Assembly: GCA_003210915.1 (NCBI GenBank)
Contig: QCUA01000002.1
Location: 1-64,000 of the forward strand
Length of the DNA: 64,000 nt
Reading direction: 5' to 3'
Source: Prochlorococcus sp. AG-676-L21
Lineage (GTDB): Bacteria; Cyanobacteriota; Cyanobacteriia; PCC-6307; Cyanobiaceae
Shown here: one piece after another, positions 30,256-40,639 of the stretch
Layout: each line of letters opens with the position of its first letter
How positions within the stretch are numbered: position 1 is the stretch's first letter
Position numbers and translations under genes: made by a program
Notes under the pieces: model-generated
The model's database searches: none
What the model saw: the letters and a program-made list of their open reading frames with translations, nothing else
What the model was told of the DNA's origin: nothing

Positions 30256-33230
30256 TTGAATTTCACCCTTGCAAGTTCCATAAATCTTTCAATAACTATT
30301 TTCCTAAGTTCAGGATCATCAAATGCATCTTCAATCATTGCTCTTTTTATATTTCTCTGCATAGTTTTAATCTCATCTTGTTTCAAGAAGAAACCAACAA
30401 TCTTTGAAGATTCTTCAAATTGATTTACCAGTTTTTTAACTAAAGACAAAATCCTTTGATGAATTTCATCAGAGAACGTTTCCTCACCTGATGATTTAAC
30501 TATTTCTGCCATCAAAATATTGTAGAAAGCAAATTCAGTTTCATTTAATCCAAGATCATTTGCTTTCTGACCTTTTTCTTTTTCTAAACCATCTCTAAAA
30601 AGTAAAAGTTGACGAACTAGTTCATCCCACTTCTCCTCATAATTTCCAATTATTTCATTTAATCGTAAAGACAGAGATTGATAATATTCTGGATCATCTT
30701 CAAGTTTGAGTTTTATATGTGCCTTAATTGCGTGTTCTATTTCTGATGCTTTCACTTCATCACCTTTAATATCTCTAAGAGTTTTAAGAAAGGATTCATC
30801 AAATAATTTTGTAGGAGGAACACGAGGATCAATTCCTGATGCAAAAACATGATCTTCAATTAATTTCTTTACTTTCTCACCAGAACCAAGAATATTTATT
30901 TGCTCGTCTCTATATCTATTTCTTGCCCCAATTGCAATTTTTCCAAGTGATTTTAAATCTTTAATGAAAGGCGATGCTGCCTTATCTGGAAGAACCACTT
31001 CCATCTGTTTTGAGAAACTTCTAAAGTCAATTTCAAACTGCTGACGTTTTAAATCATCTTTCAAAAGAGAGATACATTTTTCCAAATCTGAAATATCAAC
31101 ATCTTTAAAATGATTTATTACTCTTGTGTGTGTTGCTTCTAGTTTGGGAATCTCATCAGTTAAATTTCTTAATGCACCTTTAACATCAGTTGCTGAGAAA
31201 ACTTCTAACGCTTCTTTTAAATAATCCGTTAATCCATAGTAATCAACAATATAACCGATGAATTTCTTCGCCTTTGTTCTATTAACTCTAGCAATTGCTT
31301 GGAGTAAAGAATGATCAGTTAATTTTCTATCCAAGTACATAACCTGACAAATAGGAGCATCAAATCCTGTAAGTAACATATCTTTCACAATCAATATTGA
31401 TAAAGAACTTTCATCTAGTGGTTTCTTGAAATTATCTATTGCAGTTTTATGATCTGCTTTATTTGTCCACTTTGACATCTCAGGTGGATCATTATGATCA
31501 CCAGAAATAATTACTGCAGAATCAGGTGCATCTGGAATCTCATCTAATTTCTTTTTATAAGTAACTGCTGCTTCTCTACTAGAAGTCACAATCATTACTT
31601 TGAATCCATTTGGCATTATCTTTTCTCGATAGTGTTCTACAAGATCAAGAGCAATCCATTCGATTCTTTTTGGTGCCTCTAACACTGCCCGTACGGTTCC
31701 ATATTTTTTCTTTATTGCGTTTTTTTCTTCTGGAGTTTTATCTTTAAAATATCTTTCAAATAGTGCGTCTAAAGAATCGCCAGTAACCTTGGTAATCGCT
31801 TCTCTGCCTTCATAAAGTATTTGTAAAGTCGCCCCATCAGCAACTGCTTGTTCAATAGTGTATTGATCAATAAATTCTCCAAATTCATGAACAGTTTCAC
31901 CCTTCATTTTTCCAGTAATCAGAGGAGTACCTGTAAATGCAATCTTTGGTGCATTAGGCAATGCAGTATTAATAGCAGCACCTAAAGTTCCATATTGAGT
32001 TCTATGTGCCTCATCAGTTAAAACAATTATTCGATCTGAATCATTTAAACAAGAAAAATCTAAATCATCCTCTTCTAGTTTTTGAATAGTAGAGGTTATT
32101 AGATCTGATGAATCTTTACGAAGTAATTCCTTTAATTTAGAAACAGATTTTGCATTTAAAACAGTTTCTCCTTGTGCTCCTCTAAATGTATTTGTAAGTT
32201 GCTTATCAAGTTGCGTTCTATCTGTTAGAAAAACTAATTTATAATCACTTAATAATGGATCTCTTCTTATTTTTTGAGTCAAAAAAACCATTGTTAATGA
32301 TTTTCCTGAACCTTGTGTATGCCAAATAACTCCTCCTTTTTGTTTTCTATCTCCTGGAGTTTTTAATCTTGAAATTGTTTTTTGAACTGCTCTAAATTGT
32401 TGATATCTTGCAATCTTTTTTATTGTTCTTCCATCTTCTACTTCAAAGATCATGAAGTTCTGAATAATATCTAAAAACTTTTGAGGTTTTAACAACCCTT
32501 CAATAAGAATTTCTTGTGAATATGGACTATCACCTAATTCTTCCTTCTTTGTTGGGTAAGGATCTTTCCATTCCAAATAGTATTCATAGGGTGATGAAAT
32601 TGTTCCAACTCTTGAACTATCTCTATGAGTTGAAATCATTACTTGATTGAAATGAAATAGTTTCTGACATCCTTCATTATTTTCAGGATTTCTCAAATTT
32701 GCATAACGCCTTAATTGATTAATCCCTGCTTCCATCGGATCAGTAATGTAAGGTGATTTACACTCAATAACTCCAAGAGGCAACCCATTTACGAAAAGAA
32801 TAATATCAGGAATAATATTTTGAGTTAGTCCTTGAACCTTGAACTGATTAACACAAAGGAACTCATTATTTTGAATATTTTCAAAATCAATCAATTTAAC
32901 TGTTTGACCTCTTCGACCTTTACCTAGATCTTGCTCAACAGAAAAATATTGAGTGAGTCGTTCCCAAAACCATTGATTCGCCTCCATTAAAGTTGAGGTT
33001 TGAATTACGGTAATTTCTCGAATAATCTTTCGAAGATTTTCTTCGCTAATCCAAGGATTGATTTGTTTTATCGATTGCTCAAGGTTTGGAATAAGAACTA
33101 CTTCTTTAATAGATGAACGAATATTTGAAGTTTCGGGAGAAAGTTCTTTCCCATCTTTATAAGACCAACCATTCCTTTGAAGTTGTTCTAGTGCAGGTTG
33201 CTCTACGTAGATAAGTTCATCATTTGCCAT
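30252..33230 (-). CDS. hsdR: Type I restriction enzyme R subunit
   Basis: Nuclease-domain motif DIILFVNGLPLGVIECKSP; Walker A HTQGSGKSLTM; DEAH TDEAHRTQYG; QAIARVNRT. Confidence 0.96.
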   Translation of the reverse strand: MANDELIYVEQPALEQLQRNGWSYKDGKELSPETSNIRSSIKEVVLIPNLEQSIKQINPWISEENLRKIIREITVIQTSTLMEANQWFWERLTQYFSVEQDLGKGRRGQTVKLIDFENIQNNEFLCVNQFKVQGLTQNIIPDIILFVNGLPLGVIECKSPYITDPMEAGINQLRRYANLRNPENNEGCQKLFHFNQVMISTHRDSSRVGTISSPYEYYLEWKDPYPTKKEELGDSPYSQEILIEGLLKPQKFLDIIQNFMIFEVEDGRTIKKIARYQQFRAVQKTISRLKTPGDRKQKGGVIWHTQGSGKSLTMVFLTQKIRRDPLLSDYKLVFLTDRTQLDKQLTNTFRGAQGETVLNAKSVSKLKELLRKDSSDLITSTIQKLEEDDLDFSCLNDSDRIIVLTDEAHRTQYGTLGAAINTALPNAPKIAFTGTPLITGKMKGETVHEFGEFIDQYTIEQAVADGATLQILYEGREAITKVTGDSLDALFERYFKDKTPEEKNAIKKKYGTVRAVLEAPKRIEWIALDLVEHYREKIMPNGFKVMIVTSSREAAVTYKKKLDEIPDAPDSAVIISGDHNDPPEMSKWTNKADHKTAIDNFKKPLDESSLSILIVKDMLLTGFDAPICQVMYLDRKLTDHSLLQAIARVNRTKAKKFIGYIVDYYGLTDYLKEALEVFSATDVKGALRNLTDEIPKLEATHTRVINHFKDVDISDLEKCISLLKDDLKRQQFEIDFRSFSKQMEVVLPDKAASPFIKDLKSLGKIAIGARNRYRDEQINILGSGEKVKKLIEDHVFASGIDPRVPPTKLFDESFLKTLRDIKGDEVKASEIEHAIKAHIKLKLEDDPEYYQSLSLRLNEIIGNYEEKWDELVRQLLLFRDGLEKEKGQKANDLGLNETEFAFYNILMAEIVKSSGEETFSDEIHQRILSLVKKLVNQFEESSKIVGFFLKQDEIKTMQRNIKRAMIEDAFDDPELRKIVIERFMELARVKFK

Positions 33231-33233
33231 CTC

Positions 33234-34460
33234 TTATAAAACCACTCTTTTATAACCTAATAAAAGGTCTTGAATTAATGATCTTTGAAGGTTTTCCATC
33301 TGAAATAAGTATTCTTTTTCCTTTATTATTCTCTTATCGACAGATGAGAGAATTAGTGAAATTTCGTGTTGTTCTTCAATTAAAGGAAAAGCAAATTCAT
33401 AATCTAAAAGATTCTGAGTGTTAATAGAATTAATTGTCGCACCTATGTCTCTAGAGACCTGTTTAAAGAAAATATTAGATTCAATTAAATATTTAACAAA
33501 CTCATATTGATTAGTTCTAAATATTGTCATGAATGCACCATGAGTTGCTCTTGGAAGATTTCCAGTAATGACTGCACTTTTACCTAATAATCTTCTTGAA
33601 CCATTTCGAACGCAAATTAAGATATCTCCAATTTTTGATATAAATTCACTTTTTACATCTTTTTTTACATAAACCAAATCATCAAAAACAACATTTCCAT
33701 CTTCAATATTTGAAGATCTTAAAACTAGTAAACCTTGGTCTGAAAGATCATCTGGAGAATAAGTAAGACCTCTAATACAAGAACCAATTTCTCTTAATTT
33801 CTTGATTTCCCATGTTTTAGGAATCTTACCTAATTTACTATCTTTAAAGTTTTCATTTCTCAAACCTTTAGAAAGCAATTTTTCTCTTAGTGCAATTTTA
33901 AGTGACTTTATTTTTTTTATTTTTAATTTAGAGTTGATAATTATTGAATCGTTTGTACTTAATATTTCAGCAATCTTTTTTTGCTCTGGGAGTGGTGGTA
34001 CTGGAAGAGATGCATCAAAAAACTCTGTTATTCCAAGATTCAAAAGTCCATGACTTCTCGCTCCTTCCTTGGCGATACTATAAATTGCATCAATAAACCA
34101 TTGTGACTTAAACAAATAATCTGCATATCTGAGATCTAATATTTCTTGATTAATACAAAAACAAATATAAAGGGGTGAAACTATTCCATTAGAATATTTT
34201 CTCAATCTTCTGGCAGCACCTACAGGAAAACCATCGGAATAACTTTTATTGTAAGCAAATTCACCATTCTCTAATAGTGTATATCCACTAGTATCTTTAC
34301 TTGCAACTATCTTTTTAAAATACTCTTTTTGAGCAATAAGACCATCACTTGCAGAGATAGTTAGGACATTATCGCAAATTTGTTTATTATTTTTTCTATT
34401 AACTCTTTTTGCAAATTGACCAATTTTGATTTTTGTCCAATTTGGTGGGAACTTATTCAT
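33234..34460 (-). CDS. hsdS: Type I restriction enzyme specificity subunit
   Basis: Two target-recognition halves each followed by [11 protein letters not shown] / [12 protein letters not shown]-type conserved regions. Confidence 0.93.
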   Translation of the reverse strand: MNKFPPNWTKIKIGQFAKRVNRKNNKQICDNVLTISASDGLIAQKEYFKKIVASKDTSGYTLLENGEFAYNKSYSDGFPVGAARRLRKYSNGIVSPLYICFCINQEILDLRYADYLFKSQWFIDAIYSIAKEGARSHGLLNLGITEFFDASLPVPPLPEQKKIAEILSTNDSIIINSKLKIKKIKSLKIALREKLLSKGLRNENFKDSKLGKIPKTWEIKKLREIGSCIRGLTYSPDDLSDQGLLVLRSSNIEDGNVVFDDLVYVKKDVKSEFISKIGDILICVRNGSRRLLGKSAVITGNLPRATHGAFMTIFRTNQYEFVKYLIESNIFFKQVSRDIGATINSINTQNLLDYEFAFPLIEEQHEISLILSSVDKRIIKEKEYLFQMENLQRSLIQDLLLGYKRVVL

Positions 34461-36195
34461 ACCCCAACTCCTTCAAGAATTTATTCATTACTGCCTCAGA
34501 TTCTTTTAGATCACTATCAATCTGAGAAAGGGAAATCCCATACTTGTCCCACCAACGTTCCAATTGTCGAACAACTGAATCAGGAACATCTCCAAGAACT
34601 TTTCGTATTTGTGTTTTATCTGTAATTTCTTCCTTAAATTGCATGTATTCAGAATTTTTATTTTCTAAAATAACATTCACATCAAATCCATAAATTATCT
34701 CTTGTATATAATCATCTCGAACCTCTTTAATTGGAATCCCACCATTAAGAATTCCTTTTAAGTCAAAATTCTCAGGGGGTGGGGAAGTATCAGCATATCT
34801 TCGGATATTAAGGTTATATTCATTTTCTCTTATTTCATTCAAATCGATAACTCTTGAAAACCTTTTAATTTCCTCATATGAACCATAACAATTTACAATT
34901 TTTTCTATATCTTGATCTCTAAGAATATTCTGATTTTTGCCTTCCTGATAGTCAAGTTCAGCATTAATAAATAGAACCTTATCTTTCTTATGAGAATCTT
35001 TTTGTTTATTGATAATTAAAAGTGTTGCAGGAATTCCAGTTCCATAAAACAGTGAAGAGGGAAGACCTATCACTGCCTCGATAAGATCATTTTCGAGTAT
35101 TCCTTTTCTAATTTCACCTTCTGATGCTCCCCTAAACAGAACACCATGAGGAACAACAACACCCATAATCCCTTCATTATTTAAAGAGGCAATCATATGC
35201 TGAACAAATGCAAGGTCTCCAGCATCTTTTGGAGGTAGTCCAAATCGATACCTTCCATATCCATCAGTTTCTGCATCATCTCTCCCCCATTTTTTTAATG
35301 AAAAAGGTGGATTTGCAATTACACGATCGAATCGCATTAACTCCCCATTCTCAACATGTTGAGGACTTCCAAGAGTATCTCCTTTCCTTATATCTGCACT
35401 ACGAACACCATGCAAAAACATATTTAATTTACATATTGCCCATGTACTTAAATTTCTTTCTTGACCAGACAACATTAGATTTGAGGAATCCTCACCATTC
35501 CTTGTTAGGTAATTTCTTGTTTGTATAAGCATTCCACCTGAACCACAAGTTGGGTCATAAACTTTCATTCCTGCTTTTGGTTTTATAAGTTCAACTAATA
35601 ATTTGACTACTTCACTAGGTGTATAAAACTCTCCACCTTTTTTGCCTGCAGAATCCGCAAACATCTTGATCAGATATTCATATGCAGCACCAAGCAAATC
35701 AGGTCTATCAAAATCAGATTTTCTCAATCTATATTTTGAATAATGAGATAAAAGATCACTTAATTTTTTATCTGTAAGTTTATCTTTGATATTGAAATCA
35801 ATGGATACTAAAACACCTTCAAGTGTTGAATTTTGCTCTTCAATTGCTTCAGTTGCTTTATTAAGTTCTGAACCAACATCATGTTTTAGATTTTTAAGTT
35901 TTTCCCATCTTGCTACTTCAGGAACAAAGAATGTTTTGTCGTATTCGTCTTGCTCTGAGGCAAACTGTTCTGCTTGCTGTTGAGTTTTACCAGTATCTAA
36001 ATAATGTTGAATAACATTTTCTCTCTCCTCATCAAAAGCATCAGATAGATGCTTTAGAAATAACATTCCAAATATATAATCTTTGAATTCAGAAGCATCT
36101 AAACTACCTCTCAAAATATCTGCACTTTCCCAAAGGAATGACTCAAGTTGAGAAAGAGTTAATTTTTCATCTGTTTGAGGGGAAGAAACGCTCAC
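34453..36195 (-). CDS. hsdM: Type I restriction enzyme methylase subunit
   Basis: [42 protein letters not shown]. Confidence 0.97.
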   Translation of the reverse strand: MSVSSPQTDEKLTLSQLESFLWESADILRGSLDASEFKDYIFGMLFLKHLSDAFDEERENVIQHYLDTGKTQQQAEQFASEQDEYDKTFFVPEVARWEKLKNLKHDVGSELNKATEAIEEQNSTLEGVLVSIDFNIKDKLTDKKLSDLLSHYSKYRLRKSDFDRPDLLGAAYEYLIKMFADSAGKKGGEFYTPSEVVKLLVELIKPKAGMKVYDPTCGSGGMLIQTRNYLTRNGEDSSNLMLSGQERNLSTWAICKLNMFLHGVRSADIRKGDTLGSPQHVENGELMRFDRVIANPPFSLKKWGRDDAETDGYGRYRFGLPPKDAGDLAFVQHMIASLNNEGIMGVVVPHGVLFRGASEGEIRKGILENDLIEAVIGLPSSLFYGTGIPATLLIINKQKDSHKKDKVLFINAELDYQEGKNQNILRDQDIEKIVNCYGSYEEIKRFSRVIDLNEIRENEYNLNIRRYADTSPPPENFDLKGILNGGIPIKEVRDDYIQEIIYGFDVNVILENKNSEYMQFKEEITDKTQIRKVLGDVPDSVVRQLERWWDKYGISLSQIDSDLKESEAVMNKFLKELGYE

Positions 36196-36305
36196 TTAAA
36201 ACTCATTTTTTAGTATTTTATCCTTGTTTTATTAGATGTCTTTTCTAATGCTTACAATTGAAGTTAAATTTGTTATTTTTCTAGGTGAAGAGCGAAAATT
36301 AAATC

Positions 36306-36500
36306 ATGATTACTAATAAGAGATACCAAACGTTATTAATGCTTGCTACTACAGGTAAACCATTAAATAAAGACACTACGGAAGAAGAAAAGAAATTCTA
36401 CGAAGAATGCAAACATGACTATGAAGTAATGCATGAAACCGCCAAGAAACATGGCATAAAGAATCCAATTTTAGAAATACCAATGGAAATAGATTTTTAA
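36306..36500 (+). CDS. Hypothetical protein
   Basis: 64-aa ORF. Confidence 0.5.
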   Translation: MITNKRYQTLLMLATTGKPLNKDTTEEEKKFYEECKHDYEVMHETAKKHGIKNPILEIPMEIDF

Positions 36501-36508
36501 GAGGAATA

Positions 36509-36700
36509 ATGCAACCACCACTGACTTCTGAAGAATTAGCAGAAATGTACCCCGACTTAGAACCTTGGCAAAGGGATGAACTAGAAGTTTGGCACAGAGG
36601 ATGGATTACAAAATTGATGACCGGTGATGCAACATCAGAAGAATATAATACTGCGATACCTCCACATCCAGATCCACATCATCCCGAAGATGATGAGTAA
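36509..36700 (+). CDS. Hypothetical protein with His/Pro/Asp-rich C-terminus
   Basis: 63-aa ORF ending PPHPDPHHPEDDE. Confidence 0.5.
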   Translation: MQPPLTSEELAEMYPDLEPWQRDELEVWHRGWITKLMTGDATSEEYNTAIPPHPDPHHPEDDE

Positions 36701-36760
36701 AATGAGGTTTGAAAATTATTTTTATCTCTCAAAAACCTAGAGACTTTAAAAAAATAACCC

Positions 36761-36778
36761 TGAGACAACATAGAGACA
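36761..36778 (+). repeat. Subterminal direct repeat (copy 2)
   Basis: TGAGACAACATAGAGACA; a related AAACCTAGAGACTTT lies at about 36732-36746. Confidence 0.65.
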
Positions 36779-36902
36779 AGAGTGGTCATTGTGGTAAATT
36801 ATAAAAGTCAAACGGGTTAAAGAATACCTAAAATAACTCAGTCATAACAGTCAATCTGGACATTCTGACCAATTCTGACTACATCTTATTTGTATATAAA
36901 TA

Positions 36903-36988
36903 CGGAGAGGGTGGGATTCGAACCCACGAACAGTCTCCTGTTAAACGATTTCGAGTCGTTCGCTTTCGACCACTCAGCCACCTCTCCG
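36903..36988 (-). tRNA. trnS-CGA: tRNA-Ser(CGA)
   Basis: CGGAGAGGTGGCTGAGTGGTCGAAAGCGAACGACTCGAAATCGTTTAACAGGAGACTGTTCGTGGGTTCGAATCCCACCCTCTCCG; 7-bp acceptor stem, long variable arm, CTCGAAA anticodon loop. Confidence 0.97.
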
Positions 36989-37046
36989 TAATTAAACAAT
37001 ATATATATAAATCTATAAATTTATTTTATGTTTTATATCTTAAGCT

Positions 37047-38069
37047 TCAATCCCAACCAGCTTCTTTCATCATCCTTATTGCAATTGAGTTGTTTCTCCC
37101 AAGATCTTCAACAGTAACGAGATCAGGAATAAATTCTCCAAAATCTCTAACAATAGGGTTTTGATTAATCTCTTTCAAGGGATGTTCAAAAGTGGGCACA
37201 GCAATTCCTTTACTTCCAGTTGGAGATGCTAAATATTCAAGTAGCTTTATAGCTTCAGCTTTGTTTGTTGCGTATCTTGCTACACCTCCAGCACTAATAT
37301 TTACATGTGCAGGATTTGGAGTAATGACGGATGTTCGTTTCGCGTATAAAGCATCTCTTCTTCCATTAACACCCGCTAACATTCTTGCGACATAATAATG
37401 ATTAACAATACCTACGCCACATTTTTTCTTGGCAACCGCTCTAACTATTGAAATATCACCAGGGAAGAAGGGTTGGGAAACGTTAGAAATCATTCCGCTT
37501 AACCAAGCTTTAGTTTTTGATTCACCCTTGTTGACTATTTGATTAGCAACTAAAGATTGATTATATGGACTTTTTCTATTTCTTAAGCATACTTTACCTT
37601 TTAAGGATGGATCAGCTAAATCTGTATAGTCCTTTATCTTGCTAACATCTACAACTTTTGGATTAGCAACCATAACTCTCACTCTTCTAGTTAATGCATA
37701 CCATTCTTTTCTTTTATCTTTAAGTCCAAGAGGAACATCATTCTCCAGAGAGGAAGATTCAACACTTTGGAGTAATCCAGCTTTAGCAGCATTTGTAATT
37801 CTTGCAGCATCAACTAGCAAAATTAAATCTGCTTGGGAATTCTTTCCCTCTCTTTTCAATCTTTCAATTAAAGAGATTCCTGCCGCTTCGATAAGTCTAA
37901 CTTTGATTCCTGTTTCTTCTGCAAACTTTTTGTAGACATTCCTATCAGTATTGTAATGTCTACCGGAATAAACTTTTACTTCTTTTTCTGTTGAATTAGC
38001 GGGTATATTAAAATTCAAAAAAAATGTACATGTTAGTGCTGAGTAAAATATTTTTTTTAGATTTTGCAC
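37047..38069 (-). CDS. futA: Fe(III) ABC transporter substrate-binding protein (FutA/IdiA-like)
   Basis: VKVYSGRHYNTDRNVYKKFAEETGIKV, RVRVMVANPKVVD, signal peptide. Confidence 0.93.
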   Translation of the reverse strand: MQNLKKIFYSALTCTFFLNFNIPANSTEKEVKVYSGRHYNTDRNVYKKFAEETGIKVRLIEAAGISLIERLKREGKNSQADLILLVDAARITNAAKAGLLQSVESSSLENDVPLGLKDKRKEWYALTRRVRVMVANPKVVDVSKIKDYTDLADPSLKGKVCLRNRKSPYNQSLVANQIVNKGESKTKAWLSGMISNVSQPFFPGDISIVRAVAKKKCGVGIVNHYYVARMLAGVNGRRDALYAKRTSVITPNPAHVNISAGGVARYATNKAEAIKLLEYLASPTGSKGIAVPTFEHPLKEINQNPIVRDFGEFIPDLVTVEDLGRNNSIAIRMMKEAGWD

Positions 38070-38171
38070 TTTTTCAAAATAGTATCTATGGTTACTTTAT
38101 ATCCATCCACATAAGACGGCCTCTCAAAGAGATTTTCTATACATCAATTTGTATCATTTTTTATATCAAAA

Positions 38172-38837
38172 ATGAATTATTTAACTCATCAACTTTTGAA
38201 TTCTGAAGAATTAGAAATCCTTAGAAAAAATTTAGAAAAAGATGATCTATTATGGGAAGATGGTAAGAAAACTGCTGGGAAGCATGCCGCAAAAGAAAAA
38301 AATAATTTACAACTAAGTAGAGATTCAGATTTATCATTAAAGTTTTCTGGATTGATTACAAAAAAAATTGTTAGTAATCAACTAATCAAGAGCTTTGCCT
38401 TACCCAAAAAGGTTCATGGAACAATCTTCTCAAAAACTATAAGTGGAATGAAATATGGACGTCATATTGATAATGCTTTTATGTCGTCTGGGAGAGCAGA
38501 CTTATCTTTTACTATTTTTTTAACTTCCAAGAACAATTATGACGGAGGAGCATTATCTATTGAGGACTTCAACTCAGAAGAAAAGTTCAAACTTGATGCA
38601 GGGGAAATAATAATTTATCCAAGTACATATTTACATTCAGTGGAAGAAGTTTTAGATGGTGAAAGATTAGTATTTATTGGTTGGATTGAAAGCTATGTAA
38701 AAAGTATTGAAGATAGAGAATCTTTGTTTGATCTTGATGCCGCGGGTAGATCACTACTTGCTAAATATGGCAGATCTGACGAAGTTGACCTTATCTTTAA
38801 ATCATATTCCAATCTTTTAAGAAGATTAGGAAGTTAA
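38172..38837 (+). CDS. piuC: Fe(II)/2-oxoglutarate-dependent PKHD-type hydroxylase (PiuC-like)
   Basis: MKYGRHIDNAFM, YDGGALSIED, YPSTYLHSVEEVLDGERLVFIGWIES. Confidence 0.93.
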   Translation: MNYLTHQLLNSEELEILRKNLEKDDLLWEDGKKTAGKHAAKEKNNLQLSRDSDLSLKFSGLITKKIVSNQLIKSFALPKKVHGTIFSKTISGMKYGRHIDNAFMSSGRADLSFTIFLTSKNNYDGGALSIEDFNSEEKFKLDAGEIIIYPSTYLHSVEEVLDGERLVFIGWIESYVKSIEDRESLFDLDAAGRSLLAKYGRSDEVDLIFKSYSNLLRRLGS

Positions 38838-38913
38838 TTATGGATCATTTTATACATCAATTAGAAAAATAAACCTGAGGTTATTATTATTTGTATAGAT
38901 AGATAAATTATGA

Positions 38914-39153
38914 ATGAATAAAAAAAGTTCAATTTCATTATTTCTTGCAGCTACTAGTGCACTAGCCCTAACAGCTACTGGCAATACAGCCTTACAAGCC
39001 GGGGAAAGCGATTTAGGAGGCCTAAAAGAATGGAATACAGACATGCCAGTCGATTCAGATTTTATTCTTGATGATGAAGCTCAAAGGCTAGCTGATGAAG
39101 CCAAGAAATCTAGTGTTTGTGTTCCAATCGGAGAAGGGGAGAATTGTTGGTAA
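38914..39153 (+). CDS. Small secreted hypothetical protein with C-terminal Cys pair
   Basis: Signal-peptide-like N-terminus; C-terminal SSVCVPIGEGENCW. Confidence 0.65.
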   Translation: MNKKSSISLFLAATSALALTATGNTALQAGESDLGGLKEWNTDMPVDSDFILDDEAQRLADEAKKSSVCVPIGEGENCW

Positions 39154-39186
39154 AAGATAAATTTGTATAGTTCAAAATAATTTATT

Positions 39187-39212
39187 AAAAAAGGCACTTT
39201 GGTGCTTTTTTT
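39187..39212 (+). terminator. Rho-independent terminator
   Basis: AAAAAAGGCACTTTGGTGCTTTTTTT. Confidence 0.75.
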
Positions 39213-39236
39213 ATCTCAAATTTAAATTTTAGCATT

Positions 39237-39265
39237 AAAAAAAGGGCACCAAGGTGCCCTTTTTA
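39237..39265 (-). terminator. Rho-independent terminator of the porin gene
   Basis: Hairpin AAAGGGCACCAAGGTGCCCTTT flanked by A and T runs. Confidence 0.8.
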
Positions 39266-39283
39266 GAACGTTTACTATAACAA

Positions 39284-40627
39284 TTAGAATTTAAACTTAG
39301 TTGTTAAAGCTGCGCCAAAGATGTCTTGATCAGTTGCACTAACGACATCAGAACCACCAAAGACGGTAGGAATCATTGTCATAGAATCATTCACTTTAAA
39401 TGAGTAAGTTAGTTCCCATAAAAATGGACTAAGTGCATCATCACCAGCAGTACCACCACCAACGGTTGAAGTAGACTTTAATGGCTGACCAAAACCAAGA
39501 CCGATATAGTCAGAGTCCTGGAACATATCTGGCCATCCTAAACCTACGAAATAGCTAGTTGCTTCGTCTACCTTGCCACTTGCATTACCATCAAAGCTGA
39601 TTACGTCGTAACCAACAGATACTTCAGGGGTAGCTGTTCCTGAGTCCAATGGTCTCCAGTAAGCTCTTGCTGCATATGCAGTCGCATCCGCATCAGCATC
39701 TGCTTTTGCAGTAGAAGTCGCATAATAACTATATGAGCTCCAGTCATTATCTTGTTGAGATAAGGTTAGAGAAACATGATACTGATCTTTGGTGTAAGCA
39801 AGCATTGTATCCCACTTAGAGCCATCTTCTTTTGTAAAGAAGCCATCAGTAGTTGATCCACCTTCAGAAACAATATTAGTACTTGCAGCGAAACCATTAT
39901 CGCCTACATACTTAACACCAAAACCTTGTTTTGTACTAGCACCGAATGCACCACTCATACTTCCTAACTTGAAAGCTTTATGGAATCCTGGTCTATAGAT
40001 TGAAACAGGAGCTGCATACATGTAGTAGTTTTCAATTTTTGGACCGAATGTTGCTGTCCATTTTTCGCTACTGCCGATAGGTGTTGTGTACCAAATCTTA
40101 TCAACTGCAAGAGAATCTACACCACCTGAATAGGTATCAGTATGATAAGCAGCTGTTTTTTGATAAAAACTACCGGTTGCAGTTTCACCACTTTTAACTT
40201 TACCGTTACCAGTTCTTAGACGAACGTATAGATTGTCATCACCAGTGAAGCTTGTGTTCAAATCCATTGTATATGTATACATGGTTTGAAGAGATTCAGA
40301 AGCAAGAGGTTGGACTTTTGAAATTCCGTCAATTGCAGTAGCAGCAAAAACAGCACTTCCAGTTAAAACTGTAGTATCTGAGAAGCTACCAGCTTCAAAA
40401 TTATTTTGCTGAGCTTCTAGGCCATCAACACGTCCTTTGAGAACTGCAAGATCTTCATTAACTTCGTTAACGAATGTATTACTGTCAAATCTGTTAGAAG
40501 ATGATTTTTTACTACGATTGTAGTCATTCATCCCTTCAAGATTTATTACGTCAGATGCTTGTGCAGCAATGGGAGCAATTAAGCCCAAAGATGCTGTAGC
40601 AACCAACATTTGTTGGAAGAGTTTCAT
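39284..40627 (-). CDS. Outer membrane porin (Som-like)
   Basis: Signal peptide, coiled-coil NEDLAVLKGRVDGLEAQ, beta-barrel pattern ending in AALTTKFKF. Confidence 0.88.
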   Translation of the reverse strand: MKLFQQMLVATASLGLIAPIAAQASDVINLEGMNDYNRSKKSSSNRFDSNTFVNEVNEDLAVLKGRVDGLEAQQNNFEAGSFSDTTVLTGSAVFAATAIDGISKVQPLASESLQTMYTYTMDLNTSFTGDDNLYVRLRTGNGKVKSGETATGSFYQKTAAYHTDTYSGGVDSLAVDKIWYTTPIGSSEKWTATFGPKIENYYMYAAPVSIYRPGFHKAFKLGSMSGAFGASTKQGFGVKYVGDNGFAASTNIVSEGGSTTDGFFTKEDGSKWDTMLAYTKDQYHVSLTLSQQDNDWSSYSYYATSTAKADADADATAYAARAYWRPLDSGTATPEVSVGYDVISFDGNASGKVDEATSYFVGLGWPDMFQDSDYIGLGFGQPLKSTSTVGGGTAGDDALSPFLWELTYSFKVNDSMTMIPTVFGGSDVVSATDQDIFGAALTTKFKF

Positions 40628-40631
40628 TTAA

Positions 40632-40639
40632 CCTCACAC
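40632..40639 (-). promoter_or_regulatory. Predicted sRNA target site (GTGTGAGG) covering the porin Shine-Dalgarno
   Basis: mRNA sense: TTTTTCGTGTGAGGTTAAATG; GTGTGAGG is the exact complement of CCTCACAC in the Yfr1 core. Confidence 0.6.

Larger units (their letters stand above)
29405..36988. mobile_element. tRNA-Ser-associated genomic island carrying a type I R-M system
   Basis: tRNA gene at one end, 12-bp copy of the tRNA 3' terminus at the other, subterminal 18-bp direct repeats, accessory gene content. Confidence 0.6.

Noticed and set aside
33234-34460. Possible truncated or inverted hsdS variable cassette
   Set aside because: HsdS is full length with two TRD halves; no second partial hsdS or recombinase in the window to support phase variation
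27000-37000. CRISPR array or prophage in the accessory region
   Set aside because: No regularly spaced repeats and no phage structural, terminase or integrase genes seen
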